Shown here piece after piece: positions 1 through 8,600 of a DNA stretch of 64,000 nucleotides. The stretch covers positions 62,001 through 126,000 of the forward strand of contig NZ_BAABWV010000005.1 in assembly GCF_040365005.1 (NCBI RefSeq). Direction: 5' to 3'. This DNA comes from Antarcticimicrobium sp040365005. GTDB taxonomy: Bacteria > Pseudomonadota > Alphaproteobacteria > Rhodobacterales > Rhodobacteraceae. Within the stretch, counting starts at the first letter, position 1. The number at the start of each line of letters is the position of its first letter. The position numbers and the translations under genes are program-made. Below the pieces are notes generated by a model. The model was not told where the DNA came from, ran no database searches, and worked only from the letters and a program-made list of their open reading frames with translations.

Positions 1-672
1 GGTATAGGTCTGCCCGCCTGCCAGCGGGTACTTGAAGTGCCACATGTGGCCCGCGACCTCGATATTCTCGACCTCAAGGTCGGAGATCGCGGTCTCGAAA
101 TGCGGATCCCAGTTCACCAGCCGCTTGCCGCGATAGATCAGCCCCTTGTCGTACATGTCGACAAAGACCTTGATCACCGCGTCATGGAAATTGCCTTCTT
201 CGCCCTCGGGCGCGCCGGGGGCGCCGGACATGGTGAAGGCGTTGCGCGACCAGTCGCAGGAAGCGCCGAGGCGCTTCAACTGGTTGATGATGGTGCCGCC
301 CGACTGCTGTTTCCACTCCCAGACCTTCTGGGTAAAAGCTTCACGCCCCAGGTCGCGGCGGCCGGGTTGTTCGGTCTTGGCTAGCTCCCGCTCCACCACC
401 ATCTGGGTGGCGATGCCGGCGTGGTCCTGGCCGGGCTGCCACAGGGTGTCGAAACCGCGCATCCGATGCCAGCGCACCAGGATGTCCTGCAGCGTGTTGT
501 TGAAGGCATGGCCGATGTGCAGGTTGCCGGTGACGTTCGGCGGCGGGATCATGATGCAGAAGGTTTCCGCGCGGCGGGCATTGGCGCCCGCAGTGAAACA
601 TCCGGCCTCTTCCCAGGCCCGGTACAAACGATCCTCGGCCTCGGCCGCGTTGAAGGTCTTTTCCATCGCCAT
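1..672 (-). CDS. valS: Valine--tRNA ligase, N-terminal part (cut by window edge)
   Basis: Cytoplasmic class I aminoacyl-tRNA synthetase that charges tRNA-Val. Only the first 224 codons are in the window; the gene runs off the left edge. The protein starts MAMEKTFNAAEAEDRLYRAW. It carries the class I signature as PNVTGNLHIGH (HIGH motif) near residue 50, and the conserved DHAGIATQ and NWDPHFETAISDLEVE stretches that are typical of ValS. The KMSKS loop would lie outside the window. The start at 672 has an in-frame second ATG two codons later (666), so the exact first residue is uncertain. The next gene upstream on the same strand is the Lrp-type regulator, 196 bases away. Confidence 0.97.
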   Translation of the reverse strand, partial: MAMEKTFNAAEAEDRLYRAWEEAGCFTAGANARRAETFCIMIPPPNVTGNLHIGHAFNNTLQDILVRWHRMRGFDTLWQPGQDHAGIATQMVVERELAKTEQPGRRDLGREAFTQKVWEWKQQSGGTIINQLKRLGASCDWSRNAFTMSGAPGAPEGEEGNFHDAVIKVFVDMYDKGLIYRGKRLVNWDPHFETAISDLEVENIEVAGHMWHFKYPLAGGQTYT

Positions 673-868
673 GCTGCTGGTCCCTTTCTGGTCGCTGGAT
701 CATCTATCGAAGCTGAGGGCGAAGGGGAAGGCGGCCGGGCGGATTTCTTGCCCCGCGCCCCGGTGGAAAGCATGTGACAAAGAGAGATGGGACCGTCCCC
801 TTGGGGCAGAACTGGCTGTTCCGCTGAATGAGGGGGCGCTGATCCCTGGCGGCAACGCGCCGCCGGTG

Positions 869-1303
869 TCAGGGCGCGCGATCCAGCTTGGTCGACAGGT
901 GGATCAGGCTTTCCGAGCTTTTCACCCCCCGGGCCTCGCCGATCCGGTCCAGCGTGTCATCCAGCTCGGCGGTGGTTGCGGCGGCGACCTGTACCAGCAG
1001 GTCGAACCGACCCGAGGTGGTATGGACCACCTCGACACCCGGCAGGCTCTTCAGCCGGGCCAGAACGGCCGGGCCGCTGCGCGGTTCGATCGAGACCAGC
1101 ACCGTGGCCCGTAGCGGCGGCGCGGTGGCGGCGCTGCTGCGCAGGGTATAGCCCGCGATCACGCCGGATTTCTCCATCCTTTCGATCCGCGCCTGCACGG
1201 TGGTCCGCGCCAACCCCAGCCGCCGCGCCAGATCGGTCACCGGCGCGCGGGCATTCTCACGCAGCAGGCGCAGCAACTTCTGATCTGTTTCGTCGGTTTG
1301 CAT
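869..1303 (-). CDS. Lrp/AsnC family transcriptional regulator
   Basis: A 144-residue DNA-binding regulator. The N-terminal winged helix-turn-helix spans about residues 1-60 (DQKLLRLLRENARAPVTDLA, then RTTVQARIERMEKSGVI), followed by an alpha-beta RAM/AsnC ligand domain (about 65-140, with GRFDLLVQVAA). Length fits the family, which forms dimers and octamers that respond to amino acids. The start at 1303 gives the canonical MQTDETDQKLL beginning; a longer open frame continues upstream, but it runs through the divergent gene and is not credible. The gene is divergent from a PLP decarboxylase that begins 93 bases away, so I infer it controls that decarboxylase and itself in response to an amino acid such as ornithine or lysine. 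Confidence 0.93.
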   Translation of the reverse strand: MQTDETDQKLLRLLRENARAPVTDLARRLGLARTTVQARIERMEKSGVIAGYTLRSSAATAPPLRATVLVSIEPRSGPAVLARLKSLPGVEVVHTTSGRFDLLVQVAAATTAELDDTLDRIGEARGVKSSESLIHLSTKLDRAP

Positions 1304-1396
1304 ATTTTTCTCGGCATTATGACGAAAATTTCCAGCAATATTATCAAGGTGACACGCGAAATCGACCGAAATCCGCGCGAGTCTGGAAAGAAACGC

Positions 1397-2566
1397 ATGA
1401 GGTATGAGATGCAGCAACTTTCCGCCCCCTGGCCCGATCCGGCCACCTACCTGGCCCGGATGCGCCCCGATGCGCCGGTCCTGTTCCTGTCTCCGGCCAT
1501 GCTTCAGGCCACCGCGCGGCGGTTCCGCGATGGATTTCCCGGGCTGGTGACCTATGCGGTCAAGGCCAACGACCGGGCCGAGGTTCTGGCCAACCTCGAC
1601 ACTGCCGGGCTGGCCGCCTTCGATGTCGCCTCTCCTGCCGAGATGCGGGCGGTTCGGGCGATCAACCCCGCCGCCGTGCTGCATTACAACAACCCGGTGC
1701 GCAGCGAGGCCGAGGTCGCGGCGGGCATCGACATGGGCGCGGCAAGCTGGTCGGTGGATGACAGCAGCGAGTTGGACAAGCTTGCAAAGGTGCCGCGCGG
1801 GGCCGAGATCGCGGTGCGCTTTGCCCTGCCGGTCACCGGCGCGGCCTATGATTTCGGGGACAAGTTCGGCGCGGAACCGGAGCGGGCGGCAGAGCTGCTG
1901 CAGCGCGTGGCCGAGGGCGGCTGGCGTCCGGCGCTGTGTTTCCATCCCGGGACCCAATGCGAGGATGCCGGGGCCTGGGAAAGCTATATCGCGGCGGCGG
2001 CGCAGATCGCCGCGCGGGCCGGGGTGCGCATCGCCCGGCTGAATGTCGGCGGCGGGTTCGCCGCCCATCGGACCGGCGCCGCCCCGGACCTCGAGTCGGT
2101 GTTTGCCAGGATCAAGGCGGCGACGACGTGCGCCTTTGGACCGGAGGCGCCGGCGCTGGTCTGCGAACCGGGCCGCGCGATGGCGTCGGAGGCCTTTACC
2201 CTGGCCGCGCGGATCAAGGGGATGCGGCAGCAGGGCGAGACGGTCTTTCTCAACGACGGTATCTATGGCGGGCTGATCGATCTGCGCGACATGGGGCTGA
2301 CCGGCCGGGTCCGGGTGTTGGCCCCCGATGGCACGCCCCGTCAGGACGCCGCGCGGCCGCGCCGGGTCTTCGGACCCACCTGCGACAGCCTCGACCGGCT
2401 GCCCGACGGGCTGGCGCTGCCCGCCGACTGTGCGCCGGGCGATTACGTGCTGTTTGCCGGGATGGGGGCCTATTCCGTGGCCATGTCGACCGAATTCAAC
2501 GGCTACGGACTGCGAGACGTGGTGACGGTGCTGCGCCTGACTGGACATTGCCGGCACGAAAGCTAG
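1397..2566 (+). CDS. Ornithine/lysine-type PLP decarboxylase (fold type III)
   Basis: Predicted to decarboxylate ornithine (or lysine or a related diamino acid) to a polyamine precursor, in the cytoplasm. The 389-residue protein shows the alanine-racemase-like barrel with PLP-lysine motif TYAVKAN (about residue 55), the phosphate-binding glycine run NVGGGF, the EPGRAM motif, and the C-terminal FGPTCDSLD motif whose Cys-Asp pair is the ODC catalytic signature, then FAGMGAYS and FNGY. An open frame extends back to 1298, into the divergent lrp gene. I chose 1397 because GGAAAG lies about six bases upstream; 1409 is a further in-frame ATG. Diaminopimelate decarboxylase is less likely given the CDS motif and the length. 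The substrate is inferred from family. Confidence 0.9.
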   Translation: MRYEMQQLSAPWPDPATYLARMRPDAPVLFLSPAMLQATARRFRDGFPGLVTYAVKANDRAEVLANLDTAGLAAFDVASPAEMRAVRAINPAAVLHYNNPVRSEAEVAAGIDMGAASWSVDDSSELDKLAKVPRGAEIAVRFALPVTGAAYDFGDKFGAEPERAAELLQRVAEGGWRPALCFHPGTQCEDAGAWESYIAAAAQIAARAGVRIARLNVGGGFAAHRTGAAPDLESVFARIKAATTCAFGPEAPALVCEPGRAMASEAFTLAARIKGMRQQGETVFLNDGIYGGLIDLRDMGLTGRVRVLAPDGTPRQDAARPRRVFGPTCDSLDRLPDGLALPADCAPGDYVLFAGMGAYSVAMSTEFNGYGLRDVVTVLRLTGHCRHES

Positions 2567-2600
2567 GGTCGCGCCGGACACCACAGCTCAGGGGCGCGCA

Positions 2601-4898
2601 ATGGAAAAGTTCGGAAAAAGCCAGTCGGTCACACGGATCGAGGATCTGCGACTGCTGACGGGGCATGGACGCTATGTCGACGACGTCGCGCCGACCGACG
2701 CGCTGCATGCCTTCATGTTCCGCTCGCCGGTGGCGCATGGCACGATCACCGAACTGGATCTGTCCGACGCCCGCGCCGCCGAGGGCGTGCACCTGGTGCT
2801 GAGCAGTGACGACCTGGAGGCGGCGGGCATCACCGCGAGCATGGCCGGCGTGGTGCTGAAGAATCGCGACGGGACCAAGGCCGCCGATCCGCATCGCCCG
2901 GTCCTGGCCAAGGGCAAGGTGCGCCATGTGGGCGAACCTGTGGCGCTGATCGTGGCAGAGACGCTGGCGCAGGCCCGTGATGCGGCCGAGATGATCCTGT
3001 TCGAGACCGATGATCTGCCCGCCAAGCTGGATCTGGCCCGTGGCGGCGCCCCGGTGCACGAGGAAGCGCCCGACAACCTGGCGCTGGACTGGGGCCTTGG
3101 CGACGAGGCCGCGACCGAGGCCGCCATTGCCGCCGCCGCCCATGTGGTCCGGCTGGAGGTGGCGGACAACCGCATCATCGTCAACGCGATGGAGCCGCGT
3201 GGCTGTTTTGCTGACTGGGACGGCAGCCGGTTGCATTTCGCCTTCGGCGGTCAGGGCGTCTGGGCCCTGAAGGGCGAGTTGGCGCGCATGCTCGGCCTCG
3301 ACAAGGAGGCGGTGCATGTCACCACGCCTGATGTGGGCGGCGGCTTTGGCATGAAGGCCGCCCCTTATCCCGAGTATTTCGCCGTGGCGCAGGCCGCGCG
3401 TCTGCTGGGCCGCCCGGTGCGCTGGATGTCTGAGCGGACCGAGGCGATGCTGTCGGACCATGGCGGGCGCGATCTGACCTCGACCGCCGAGCTGGCGTTT
3501 GACGCCGATCACAGGATCACCGCCTATCGGGTGACGACGCGCTGCAACCTGGGGGCGTACAACTCCAATTTCGGCCAATTGATCCAGACGCAGCTGTTCT
3601 CGCGCGTGCTGATGGGGGTTTACGACGTGCAGACCACCTGGCTGCAGGTCGAGGGCTATTACACCAACACCACCCAGGTCGATGCCTATCGCGGCGCCGG
3701 GCGCCCCGAGGCGATCTACGTGCTGGAGCGGGCGATGGACCGCGCCGCGCGCGAGCTGGGCGTCGATCCTGCGGCGTTGCGGCGGAAAAACTTCATCCGG
3801 CCCGACCGGTTTCCCTATAAATCGACCACCGGCGAAACCTATGACGTGGGCGCCTTTGACCGGGTCCTGACCCGGGCCGAGGCCGAGGCCGACACCGCCG
3901 GCTTTGCCGCCCGTCGCGCGGCGGATGCGGAACGCGGCCTGCTGCGCGGGCAGGGGCTGTGCTATTACATCGAGAGCATTCTTGGCGATCCGACCGAGGG
4001 CGCCAAGGTCGAGTTCTGCGCGGACGGCACTGTCAACCTCTATGTCGGGACGCAGTCGAACGGGCAGGGGCATGAAACCGTCTATGCCCAGTTCCTTGCC
4101 GATCAGACCGGCATCCCCGCCGGGTGCATCCATGTCGTCCAGGGCGACAGCGACCTGATCAAGCAGGGTGGCGGAACCGGCGGCTCGCGCTCGGTCACCA
4201 CGCAAAGCACCGCGACACTGGCCACGGTCGATGCGATGATCGCCGCCTTCACCCCCTATCTGGCCGACAAGATGGGGGTCGAGGCGGGCGCGGTGACGTT
4301 CGACGACGAGACCTTCCGTGCGCCGGGCTCGAACCTGACGCCGACCCTGCTGGAGGCCGCCGAGATGGCCCGCGAAGATGGCCGCGCCGACCTTCTGGTG
4401 CATGAGGAACGCGCCCAGCTCGACGGCCGGTCCTATCCCAACGGGGCGCATCTGGCCGAGGTGGTCATCGACCCCGAAACCGGGCAGGTCCGCGTCGATC
4501 GCTATACCGTGGTCGACGATTTCGGCAACCTGATCAACCCGATGCTGGCCGAGGGGCAGGTGCATGGCGGGGTGGTCCAGGGGCTGGGCCAGGCGCTGAC
4601 CGAACAGGTGGTCTACGACGAGGACGGCCAACTCCTCACGGCGTCGTTCATGGACTATGCCTTGCCGCGCGCCGCCGATACCCCCATGATCGGATTCACG
4701 TCGGAACCGGTGCCCTCCACCGCCAACCTGATGGGCATGAAGGGCTGTGGCGAGGCCGGGACCGTGGGGTCGATGGCGGCGGTCGCCAACGCGGTGCAGG
4801 ATGCGCTGTGGGATCGCGGCGTGCGGCAGGCAGACATGCCGTTCACGCCGCTGAGAGTGTGGGAACTGTTACGGGATGGTGCTGAGGCAACTGCGTGA
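2601..4898 (+). CDS. Xanthine dehydrogenase/CO dehydrogenase family molybdopterin-binding large subunit
   Basis: A 765-residue molybdenum hydroxylase catalytic subunit. It begins with the a/b hammerhead domain (GRYVDDV near residue 28, then FRSPVAHG) and continues into the molybdopterin-binding domains (VGGGFGMK, TTQVDAYRGAGRPE, GTGGSRSVTTQS, KGCGEAGTVG with the catalytic glutamate). The active-site loop reads AYRGAGR, the form II type, and not the AYXCSFR of true CO dehydrogenase, so CO oxidation is not supported. The FAD-binding medium subunit and [2Fe-2S] small subunit that normally accompany it are absent on both sides. The downstream gene overlaps its last 23 bases. It may pair with subunits elsewhere in the genome. 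The substrate is unknown. Confidence 0.93.
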   Translation: MEKFGKSQSVTRIEDLRLLTGHGRYVDDVAPTDALHAFMFRSPVAHGTITELDLSDARAAEGVHLVLSSDDLEAAGITASMAGVVLKNRDGTKAADPHRPVLAKGKVRHVGEPVALIVAETLAQARDAAEMILFETDDLPAKLDLARGGAPVHEEAPDNLALDWGLGDEAATEAAIAAAAHVVRLEVADNRIIVNAMEPRGCFADWDGSRLHFAFGGQGVWALKGELARMLGLDKEAVHVTTPDVGGGFGMKAAPYPEYFAVAQAARLLGRPVRWMSERTEAMLSDHGGRDLTSTAELAFDADHRITAYRVTTRCNLGAYNSNFGQLIQTQLFSRVLMGVYDVQTTWLQVEGYYTNTTQVDAYRGAGRPEAIYVLERAMDRAARELGVDPAALRRKNFIRPDRFPYKSTTGETYDVGAFDRVLTRAEAEADTAGFAARRAADAERGLLRGQGLCYYIESILGDPTEGAKVEFCADGTVNLYVGTQSNGQGHETVYAQFLADQTGIPAGCIHVVQGDSDLIKQGGGTGGSRSVTTQSTATLATVDAMIAAFTPYLADKMGVEAGAVTFDDETFRAPGSNLTPTLLEAAEMAREDGRADLLVHEERAQLDGRSYPNGAHLAEVVIDPETGQVRVDRYTVVDDFGNLINPMLAEGQVHGGVVQGLGQALTEQVVYDEDGQLLTASFMDYALPRAADTPMIGFTSEPVPSTANLMGMKGCGEAGTVGSMAAVANAVQDALWDRGVRQADMPFTPLRVWELLRDGAEATA

Positions 4899-5943
4899 TC
4901 GGATCTTCGGCTGGCTTGCCCGGCCCCTGCAATCGGTCCACTCTGCCGAGACCCGCCACCGTGAGCCGCTGGATCATGTCATCATCCTCGACGGCACCAT
5001 GTCCTCGCTCGAACCGGGGTACGAGACCCATGCCGGCGTCACCTATCGGCTCTGCCGCGAGATGGGCGCGCCGGTGTCGGTCTATTACGAATCCGGGGTG
5101 CAGATGCCGCGATGGCGGGCTGCGCCCGACGTGCTCATGGGGCGCGGGATCAACCGGCAGATCCGCCGCGCCTATGGCTACCTGGCCTCGCGCTATCGCC
5201 CGGGTGACCGCATTTTCCTGATGGGCTATTCGCGCGGCGCCTATGCGGTGCGCTCACTGGCCGGGGTGATCGACCGGGTCGGGTTGCTGCGCGCCGACTG
5301 CGCCACCGAGCGCAACCTGCGCACGGTCTATCGCCATTACCAGAATGACCCGGACAGCGAATTTTCCAGGACCTTCGCCCGCGCCCATTGCCACGAGGCG
5401 GTGGAGATCGAGATGGTCGGCGTCTGGGACACGGTCAAGGCGCTGGGCCTGCGCCTTCCGTTCCTGTGGACCTGGGCCGAGGCGCAGCATTCCTTTCACA
5501 GCCACGCCCTGGGGGCGAGCATCCGCAACGGCTTTCACGCGTTGGCGCTGGACGAGACGCGCGAGGTGTTCGCGCCTGAACTCTGGTCTTTCCCGCAGGG
5601 TTGGAGCGGTCACGTCGAACAGGTCTGGTTCCGGGGGACGCACGGCGATGTTGGCGGCCAGCTTGGCGGCTACGAGGCGGCGCGGCCACTGGCCAACATT
5701 TCGCTGGTGTGGATGCTGGAGCGGGCCGAAACCTGCGGCTTGCCTCTGCCGCCGGGATGGCGGGCGCGGTTCTATACCGACCCGGATGCGCCGTCGGTCG
5801 GGACCTGGCGTGGCTGGGGCAAGCTGTTCCTGTTGCGCCGCCGCCGGGTGGTGGGGCAGGACCCCTCCGAACGCCTGCATGAGACCGTGCGAGAGGCCGT
5901 CCCCGGCCTCCCATCGCATCAGACCAGCGCGCCGGCCGGCTAG
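4876..5943 (+). CDS. DUF2235 domain protein (alpha/beta-hydrolase-like)
   Basis: A 355-residue protein of the DUF2235 family, whose better-known members include Tle1-type phospholipase effectors of type VI secretion. Visible signature: an N-terminal VIILDGTMSS strand, then the nucleophile elbow GYSRGAYAVR (about residue 118), and a later WFRGTHGDVGGQ motif containing the conserved GxHxDVGG-like catalytic Asp/His region. It has no signal peptide and no VgrG, PAAR or immunity partner nearby, so a secretion role is not supported here. The start overlaps the end of the molybdenum hydroxylase by 23 bases, which suggests translational coupling. It converges with the thioesterase gene with only 13 bases between them. 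Enzymatic role unproven. Confidence 0.85.
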   Translation: MVLRQLRDRIFGWLARPLQSVHSAETRHREPLDHVIILDGTMSSLEPGYETHAGVTYRLCREMGAPVSVYYESGVQMPRWRAAPDVLMGRGINRQIRRAYGYLASRYRPGDRIFLMGYSRGAYAVRSLAGVIDRVGLLRADCATERNLRTVYRHYQNDPDSEFSRTFARAHCHEAVEIEMVGVWDTVKALGLRLPFLWTWAEAQHSFHSHALGASIRNGFHALALDETREVFAPELWSFPQGWSGHVEQVWFRGTHGDVGGQLGGYEAARPLANISLVWMLERAETCGLPLPPGWRARFYTDPDAPSVGTWRGWGKLFLLRRRRVVGQDPSERLHETVREAVPGLPSHQTSAPAG

Positions 5944-5956
5944 CGGCGATCGGGCC

Positions 5957-6463
5957 TCAGCCCTTGGGCGGCAGTTGCAGCACGATGCAGGTGGTGGACC
6001 CCGTCGCGTAGAGCTTGCCGTCTTCGATACCCCGGATCTCGCCATGGGCGACGCCGGTGGAGCGGCCCACGTGATCGGCGACGCCGATGCAGTCGACCTC
6101 GGTTCCCAGCGGGATCGAGCGTAGGATATTAATCTTGTATTCCAAGGTGGTATAGGCCGCGCCCTTGGGCACCATGGTCTGCACCGCGCAGGCCATCGCG
6201 CTGTCCAGAAGGGTGCCGTACCAGCCGCCGTGCACCGTGCCCAGCGGGTTGGTGTAATCAAAGGTGGGCGTCCCGCGGAACACCACCCGGCCCTTGTCGA
6301 CCGAATGCAGGTGATATCCCAACGTCTTTGAGATCGGCGGTGCGGGCAGGGTGCCGTCGCGGATGCCGCGCATGAACTCCTCGCCCGACATGCTGGCCAT
6401 GTCGGCGGGACCGAGAAGTTCCTCGGGGCCCTTTGCGTAATTCGGTGGTGTCTCTTGGTTCAT
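5957..6463 (-). CDS. PaaI-family hotdog-fold thioesterase
   Basis: A 168-residue hotdog thioesterase expected to hydrolyse acyl- or aryl-CoA thioesters in the cytoplasm. The family signature NPLGTVHGGWYGTLLDSAM (about residues 75-95) holds the HGG motif and the active-site acidic residue. An N-terminal extension of about 50 residues precedes the hotdog core, as in several alphaproteobacterial homologues. I chose 6463 over the in-frame 6478 because GGAGGAGGG lies directly before it and serves as the ribosome binding site, so the upstream ATG overlaps that site. The physiological substrate cannot be told from the sequence. Confidence 0.9.
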   Translation of the reverse strand: MNQETPPNYAKGPEELLGPADMASMSGEEFMRGIRDGTLPAPPISKTLGYHLHSVDKGRVVFRGTPTFDYTNPLGTVHGGWYGTLLDSAMACAVQTMVPKGAAYTTLEYKINILRSIPLGTEVDCIGVADHVGRSTGVAHGEIRGIEDGKLYATGSTTCIVLQLPPKG

Positions 6464-6523
6464 TCTGCCCTCCTCCATCCTGGCGAAGGGCAGGCTAACA
6501 GTCCGCCGGGCGCGGGCAAGCCG

Positions 6524-7393
6524 TTACGCCACGTTCTCGAGGCTGACCTTGGGCGTGACCCCCAGCGCGTGGCAGACATCGCGGGTCAGTTCGGGGCGGT
6601 TGAGCGTGTAGAAGTGCAGCCGGTCGACACCGCCCTCCAGCAGGTCGCTGCACAGCTCGGTGCAGATGGCTGTGGCCAGCAGGTCCTCGCGGCCGTCGCG
6701 CACGGCCTTGTCAAAGGCGTCCTCGACCCATTGCGGGATCTTGGTGCCGCAGCTGCGGGCGAAATTGCGGGCGCCTTTCCAGTTTTCGATCGGCAGGATG
6801 CCCGGGGTGATCCGTGTTCCGTCGATCCCGGCCTTCTCGCAGGCGTCGCGGAACCGGAAAAAACTTTCGGATTCGAAGAAAAATTGCGTCAGCGCCTCGT
6901 CGGCCCCGGCGTCGAGCTTGCGCTTGAGCCAGTCGATATCAGCCTGTGCGCTGGCCGCCTCGGGGTGCACGTCGGGGTAGGCGCCGACGCGGATCGAGAA
7001 TTTCCCGGTCGCCGCCAGCGCCTCGATCAGCTCGACCGAATTGGCAAATCCGCCGGGGTAGGGGGTGAACTTGCCCTCACCCTTGGGCGGGTCGCCGCGC
7101 AGCGCGACGATCTCGGTTACGCCGGCCTTGGCAAAACCATCAGCGATTTCAAGGGTTTCCTCTTTGGTGGCATTCACGCAGGTCAGATGCGCGGCAACCT
7201 TGAGGCCCGAGGATTTGTGCAGCGTCGCCACCGCGTCGCGGGTCAGGTCCCGCGTGGTGCCGCCGGCGCCATAGGTGACCGAGACGAACCGCGGGTCGAG
7301 CGGCGCCAGAACCTGTACCGTATCCCAGAGCCGGAACGAGGCCTGCAAGTTCTGCGGCGGGAAGAATTCGAACGAAACTTCAGGGGCTTTCAT
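6524..7393 (-). CDS. metF: 5,10-methylenetetrahydrofolate reductase
   Basis: FAD-dependent reductase that makes 5-methyl-THF, the methyl donor for methionine synthesis. The 289-residue product matches bacterial MetF length (about 290-300). It opens with VSFEFFPPQ, whose glutamate is the conserved catalytic residue region, then SVTYGAGGTTRD, AHLTCVNAT, VALRGDPPKGEG (folate/FAD site) and ADEALTQFFF. The start at 7393 follows an AAAGGA by about 11 bases; the longer frame runs into the metR gene and is rejected. It is divergent from the LysR-type gene metR with a 96-base shared promoter region, the classic metF/metR-type arrangement. Confidence 0.97.
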   Translation of the reverse strand: MKAPEVSFEFFPPQNLQASFRLWDTVQVLAPLDPRFVSVTYGAGGTTRDLTRDAVATLHKSSGLKVAAHLTCVNATKEETLEIADGFAKAGVTEIVALRGDPPKGEGKFTPYPGGFANSVELIEALAATGKFSIRVGAYPDVHPEAASAQADIDWLKRKLDAGADEALTQFFFESESFFRFRDACEKAGIDGTRITPGILPIENWKGARNFARSCGTKIPQWVEDAFDKAVRDGREDLLATAICTELCSDLLEGGVDRLHFYTLNRPELTRDVCHALGVTPKVSLENVA

Positions 7394-7439
7394 CGGTCGC
7401 ACCATCCTTTGGATTTCGGACCTTGTTGCACATTCGACA

Positions 7440-7468
7440 TTGTGAGACAAACTCATAATTCTCAACAA
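7440..7468. promoter_or_regulatory. Candidate MetR operator between metF and metR
   Basis: Two opposed arms, TTGTGAGA (7440-7447) and TCTCAACAA (7460-7468), are separated by 12 bases; within them TGAG-ACAAA-CTCA (7443-7455) is a perfect smaller dyad. The element sits in the 96-base metF/metR divergent intergenic region. LysR-type regulators bind such interrupted dyads, so this is the natural operator candidate. The arms are seen directly; binding by MetR is inferred. Confidence 0.55.
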
Positions 7469-7489
7469 CAACATGAACAAGGCGGTGGG

Positions 7490-8395
7490 ATGCATATTGA
7501 ATTTCGGCATCTGCGCACGATCAAGGCGATTCACGACTTCGGCGGGCTGGCGCGGGCGGCTGATCAACTGAACATCACGCAAAGCGCTTTAAGCCATCAA
7601 ATCAAGGGGTTGGAGGATCAAGCTGGAGTGGAGTTGTTCATCCGACGATCGAAACCGATGAAGCTGTCGCCGGCCGGGCTGCGCCTGTTGCGGCTGGCCG
7701 AGCAGGTCTTGCCTCAGGTCGAGGCGATGGAGGCCGAGTTCAGCGCGCTGCGCTCGGGCGAGACCGGGCGGATGCATATCGCCATCGAATGCCACGCCTG
7801 TTTCGAATGGCTGTTCCCGGTGCTGGAAGCATTCCGCAAGACCTGGCCGGACGTGGATGTGGACATCCGCCCCGGCCTTGCCTTTGACGCGTTGCCGGCG
7901 CTGCAAAAGGAAGAGGTCGATCTGGTCGTGTCCTCGGACCCGGAGGATATCGCCGGGGTGGAGTTCGTCGAACTCTTTGATTATGCGCCGGTTTTCGTGG
8001 CCGCGTCGCAGCATCCGCTGGCCGCGAAACCCTATGTCGAGGCCGAGGATTTCCGCGATCAGACCCTGATCACCTACCCGGTGGAGCGGTCCCGGCTGGA
8101 CGTGTTCAGCCAGTTGCTGACCCCCGCCGGGGTCAGTCCCAAGGCGGTGAGACCGGTGGAACTGACGGCGGTAATCCTGCTGTTGGTGGCCTCGAACCGA
8201 GGCGTTTCGGTGCTGCCCGACTGGGTGGTGCGCGAGGTGAAATACAGCTCGGATTACGTCACCCGGCCGTTGACCAAGGACGGCATCACCCGGCGGCTTT
8301 ACGCCGCAGTGCGCAGGGACGACCGGGAAAAACCCTTTGTGCGGGAGCTGATCTCGCTGGCCCGGCAAGAGGCGCGGCGGCTGCAGTCCGCCTGA
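7490..8395 (+). CDS. metR: LysR-family regulator of methionine genes (MetR-like)
   Basis: A 301-residue LysR-type activator. The N-terminal helix-turn-helix spans residues 1-60 (EFRHLRTIKAIHDFGGLARA and then NITQSALSHQIKGLE), followed by the periplasmic-binding-protein-like effector domain. The sequence LRTIKAIHDFG...TQSALSHQ...ECHACFEWLFPVLEAFR matches MetR, which binds homocysteine as coinducer. The start at 7490 is set by the typical MHIEFRHL beginning; the long frame extending upstream is antisense to metF. Divergence from metF supports the assignment, and I infer that it activates metF. Confidence 0.93.
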   Translation: MHIEFRHLRTIKAIHDFGGLARAADQLNITQSALSHQIKGLEDQAGVELFIRRSKPMKLSPAGLRLLRLAEQVLPQVEAMEAEFSALRSGETGRMHIAIECHACFEWLFPVLEAFRKTWPDVDVDIRPGLAFDALPALQKEEVDLVVSSDPEDIAGVEFVELFDYAPVFVAASQHPLAAKPYVEAEDFRDQTLITYPVERSRLDVFSQLLTPAGVSPKAVRPVELTAVILLLVASNRGVSVLPDWVVREVKYSSDYVTRPLTKDGITRRLYAAVRRDDREKPFVRELISLARQEARRLQSA

Positions 8396-8420
8396 GGATA
8401 AGTACGTTTTCAGGTCCGGA

Positions 8421-8491
8421 TTGTACAAATTCGGGTGGGCGAATTGCCGCGAAAAACCCGGTTCGGGGAGTTTTCCGAGCGAATTGTACAA
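8421..8491. repeat. Inverted element bounded by TTGTACAA (copy 1 of a dispersed repeat)
   Basis: This non-coding stretch between the converging metR and CurA-like genes starts with TTGTACAAATTCG (8421-8433) and ends with CGAATTGTACAA (8480-8491), so the two ends are inverted copies, and TTGTACAA is itself palindromic. Its right 35 bases (8457-8491), read on the minus strand, match 49323-49357 at 29 of 35 positions without gaps, including 13 identical bases at the TTGTACAA end and an identical CCCCGAAC block. It has no coding capacity. It could be a repeated regulator site, a REP-like element or a processing/termination element. Confidence 0.7.
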
Positions 8492-8600
8492 ACCGGGTCA
8501 AGGTCGCCTGTTGCCGGTTCGGCGCGCGTTGCACCATGTGCGGGCGTTGCGGACCGGCTGCCGCCCGACCTTGCGGCCGGGCGGGGTGATGGGGGGCTGT

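Noticed and set aside
869..2584. Long minus-strand reading frame covering the decarboxylase gene
   Set aside because: Only its last 145 codons have Lrp-type sequence; the rest is an antisense shadow of a clear PLP decarboxylase with its own ribosome binding site.
2496..4631. Long minus-strand reading frame of more than 700 codons
   Set aside because: It is antisense to the molybdenum hydroxylase gene, whose motifs are unmistakable. The frame is low-complexity, His/Gln/Gly-rich, as expected of GC-rich antisense frames.
2601..4898. Form I carbon monoxide dehydrogenase
   Set aside because: The active-site loop is AYRGAGR, not AYXCSFR, and the partner subunits are missing.
4876..5943. Type VI secretion phospholipase effector
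   Set aside because: No VgrG, PAAR, Hcp or immunity gene is in the window; DUF2235 alone does not show secretion.
8421..8491. Remnant of an insertion sequence
   Set aside because: It has no coding remnant and no target duplication, and its second copy is shorter; a regulatory or REP-like repeat fits better.
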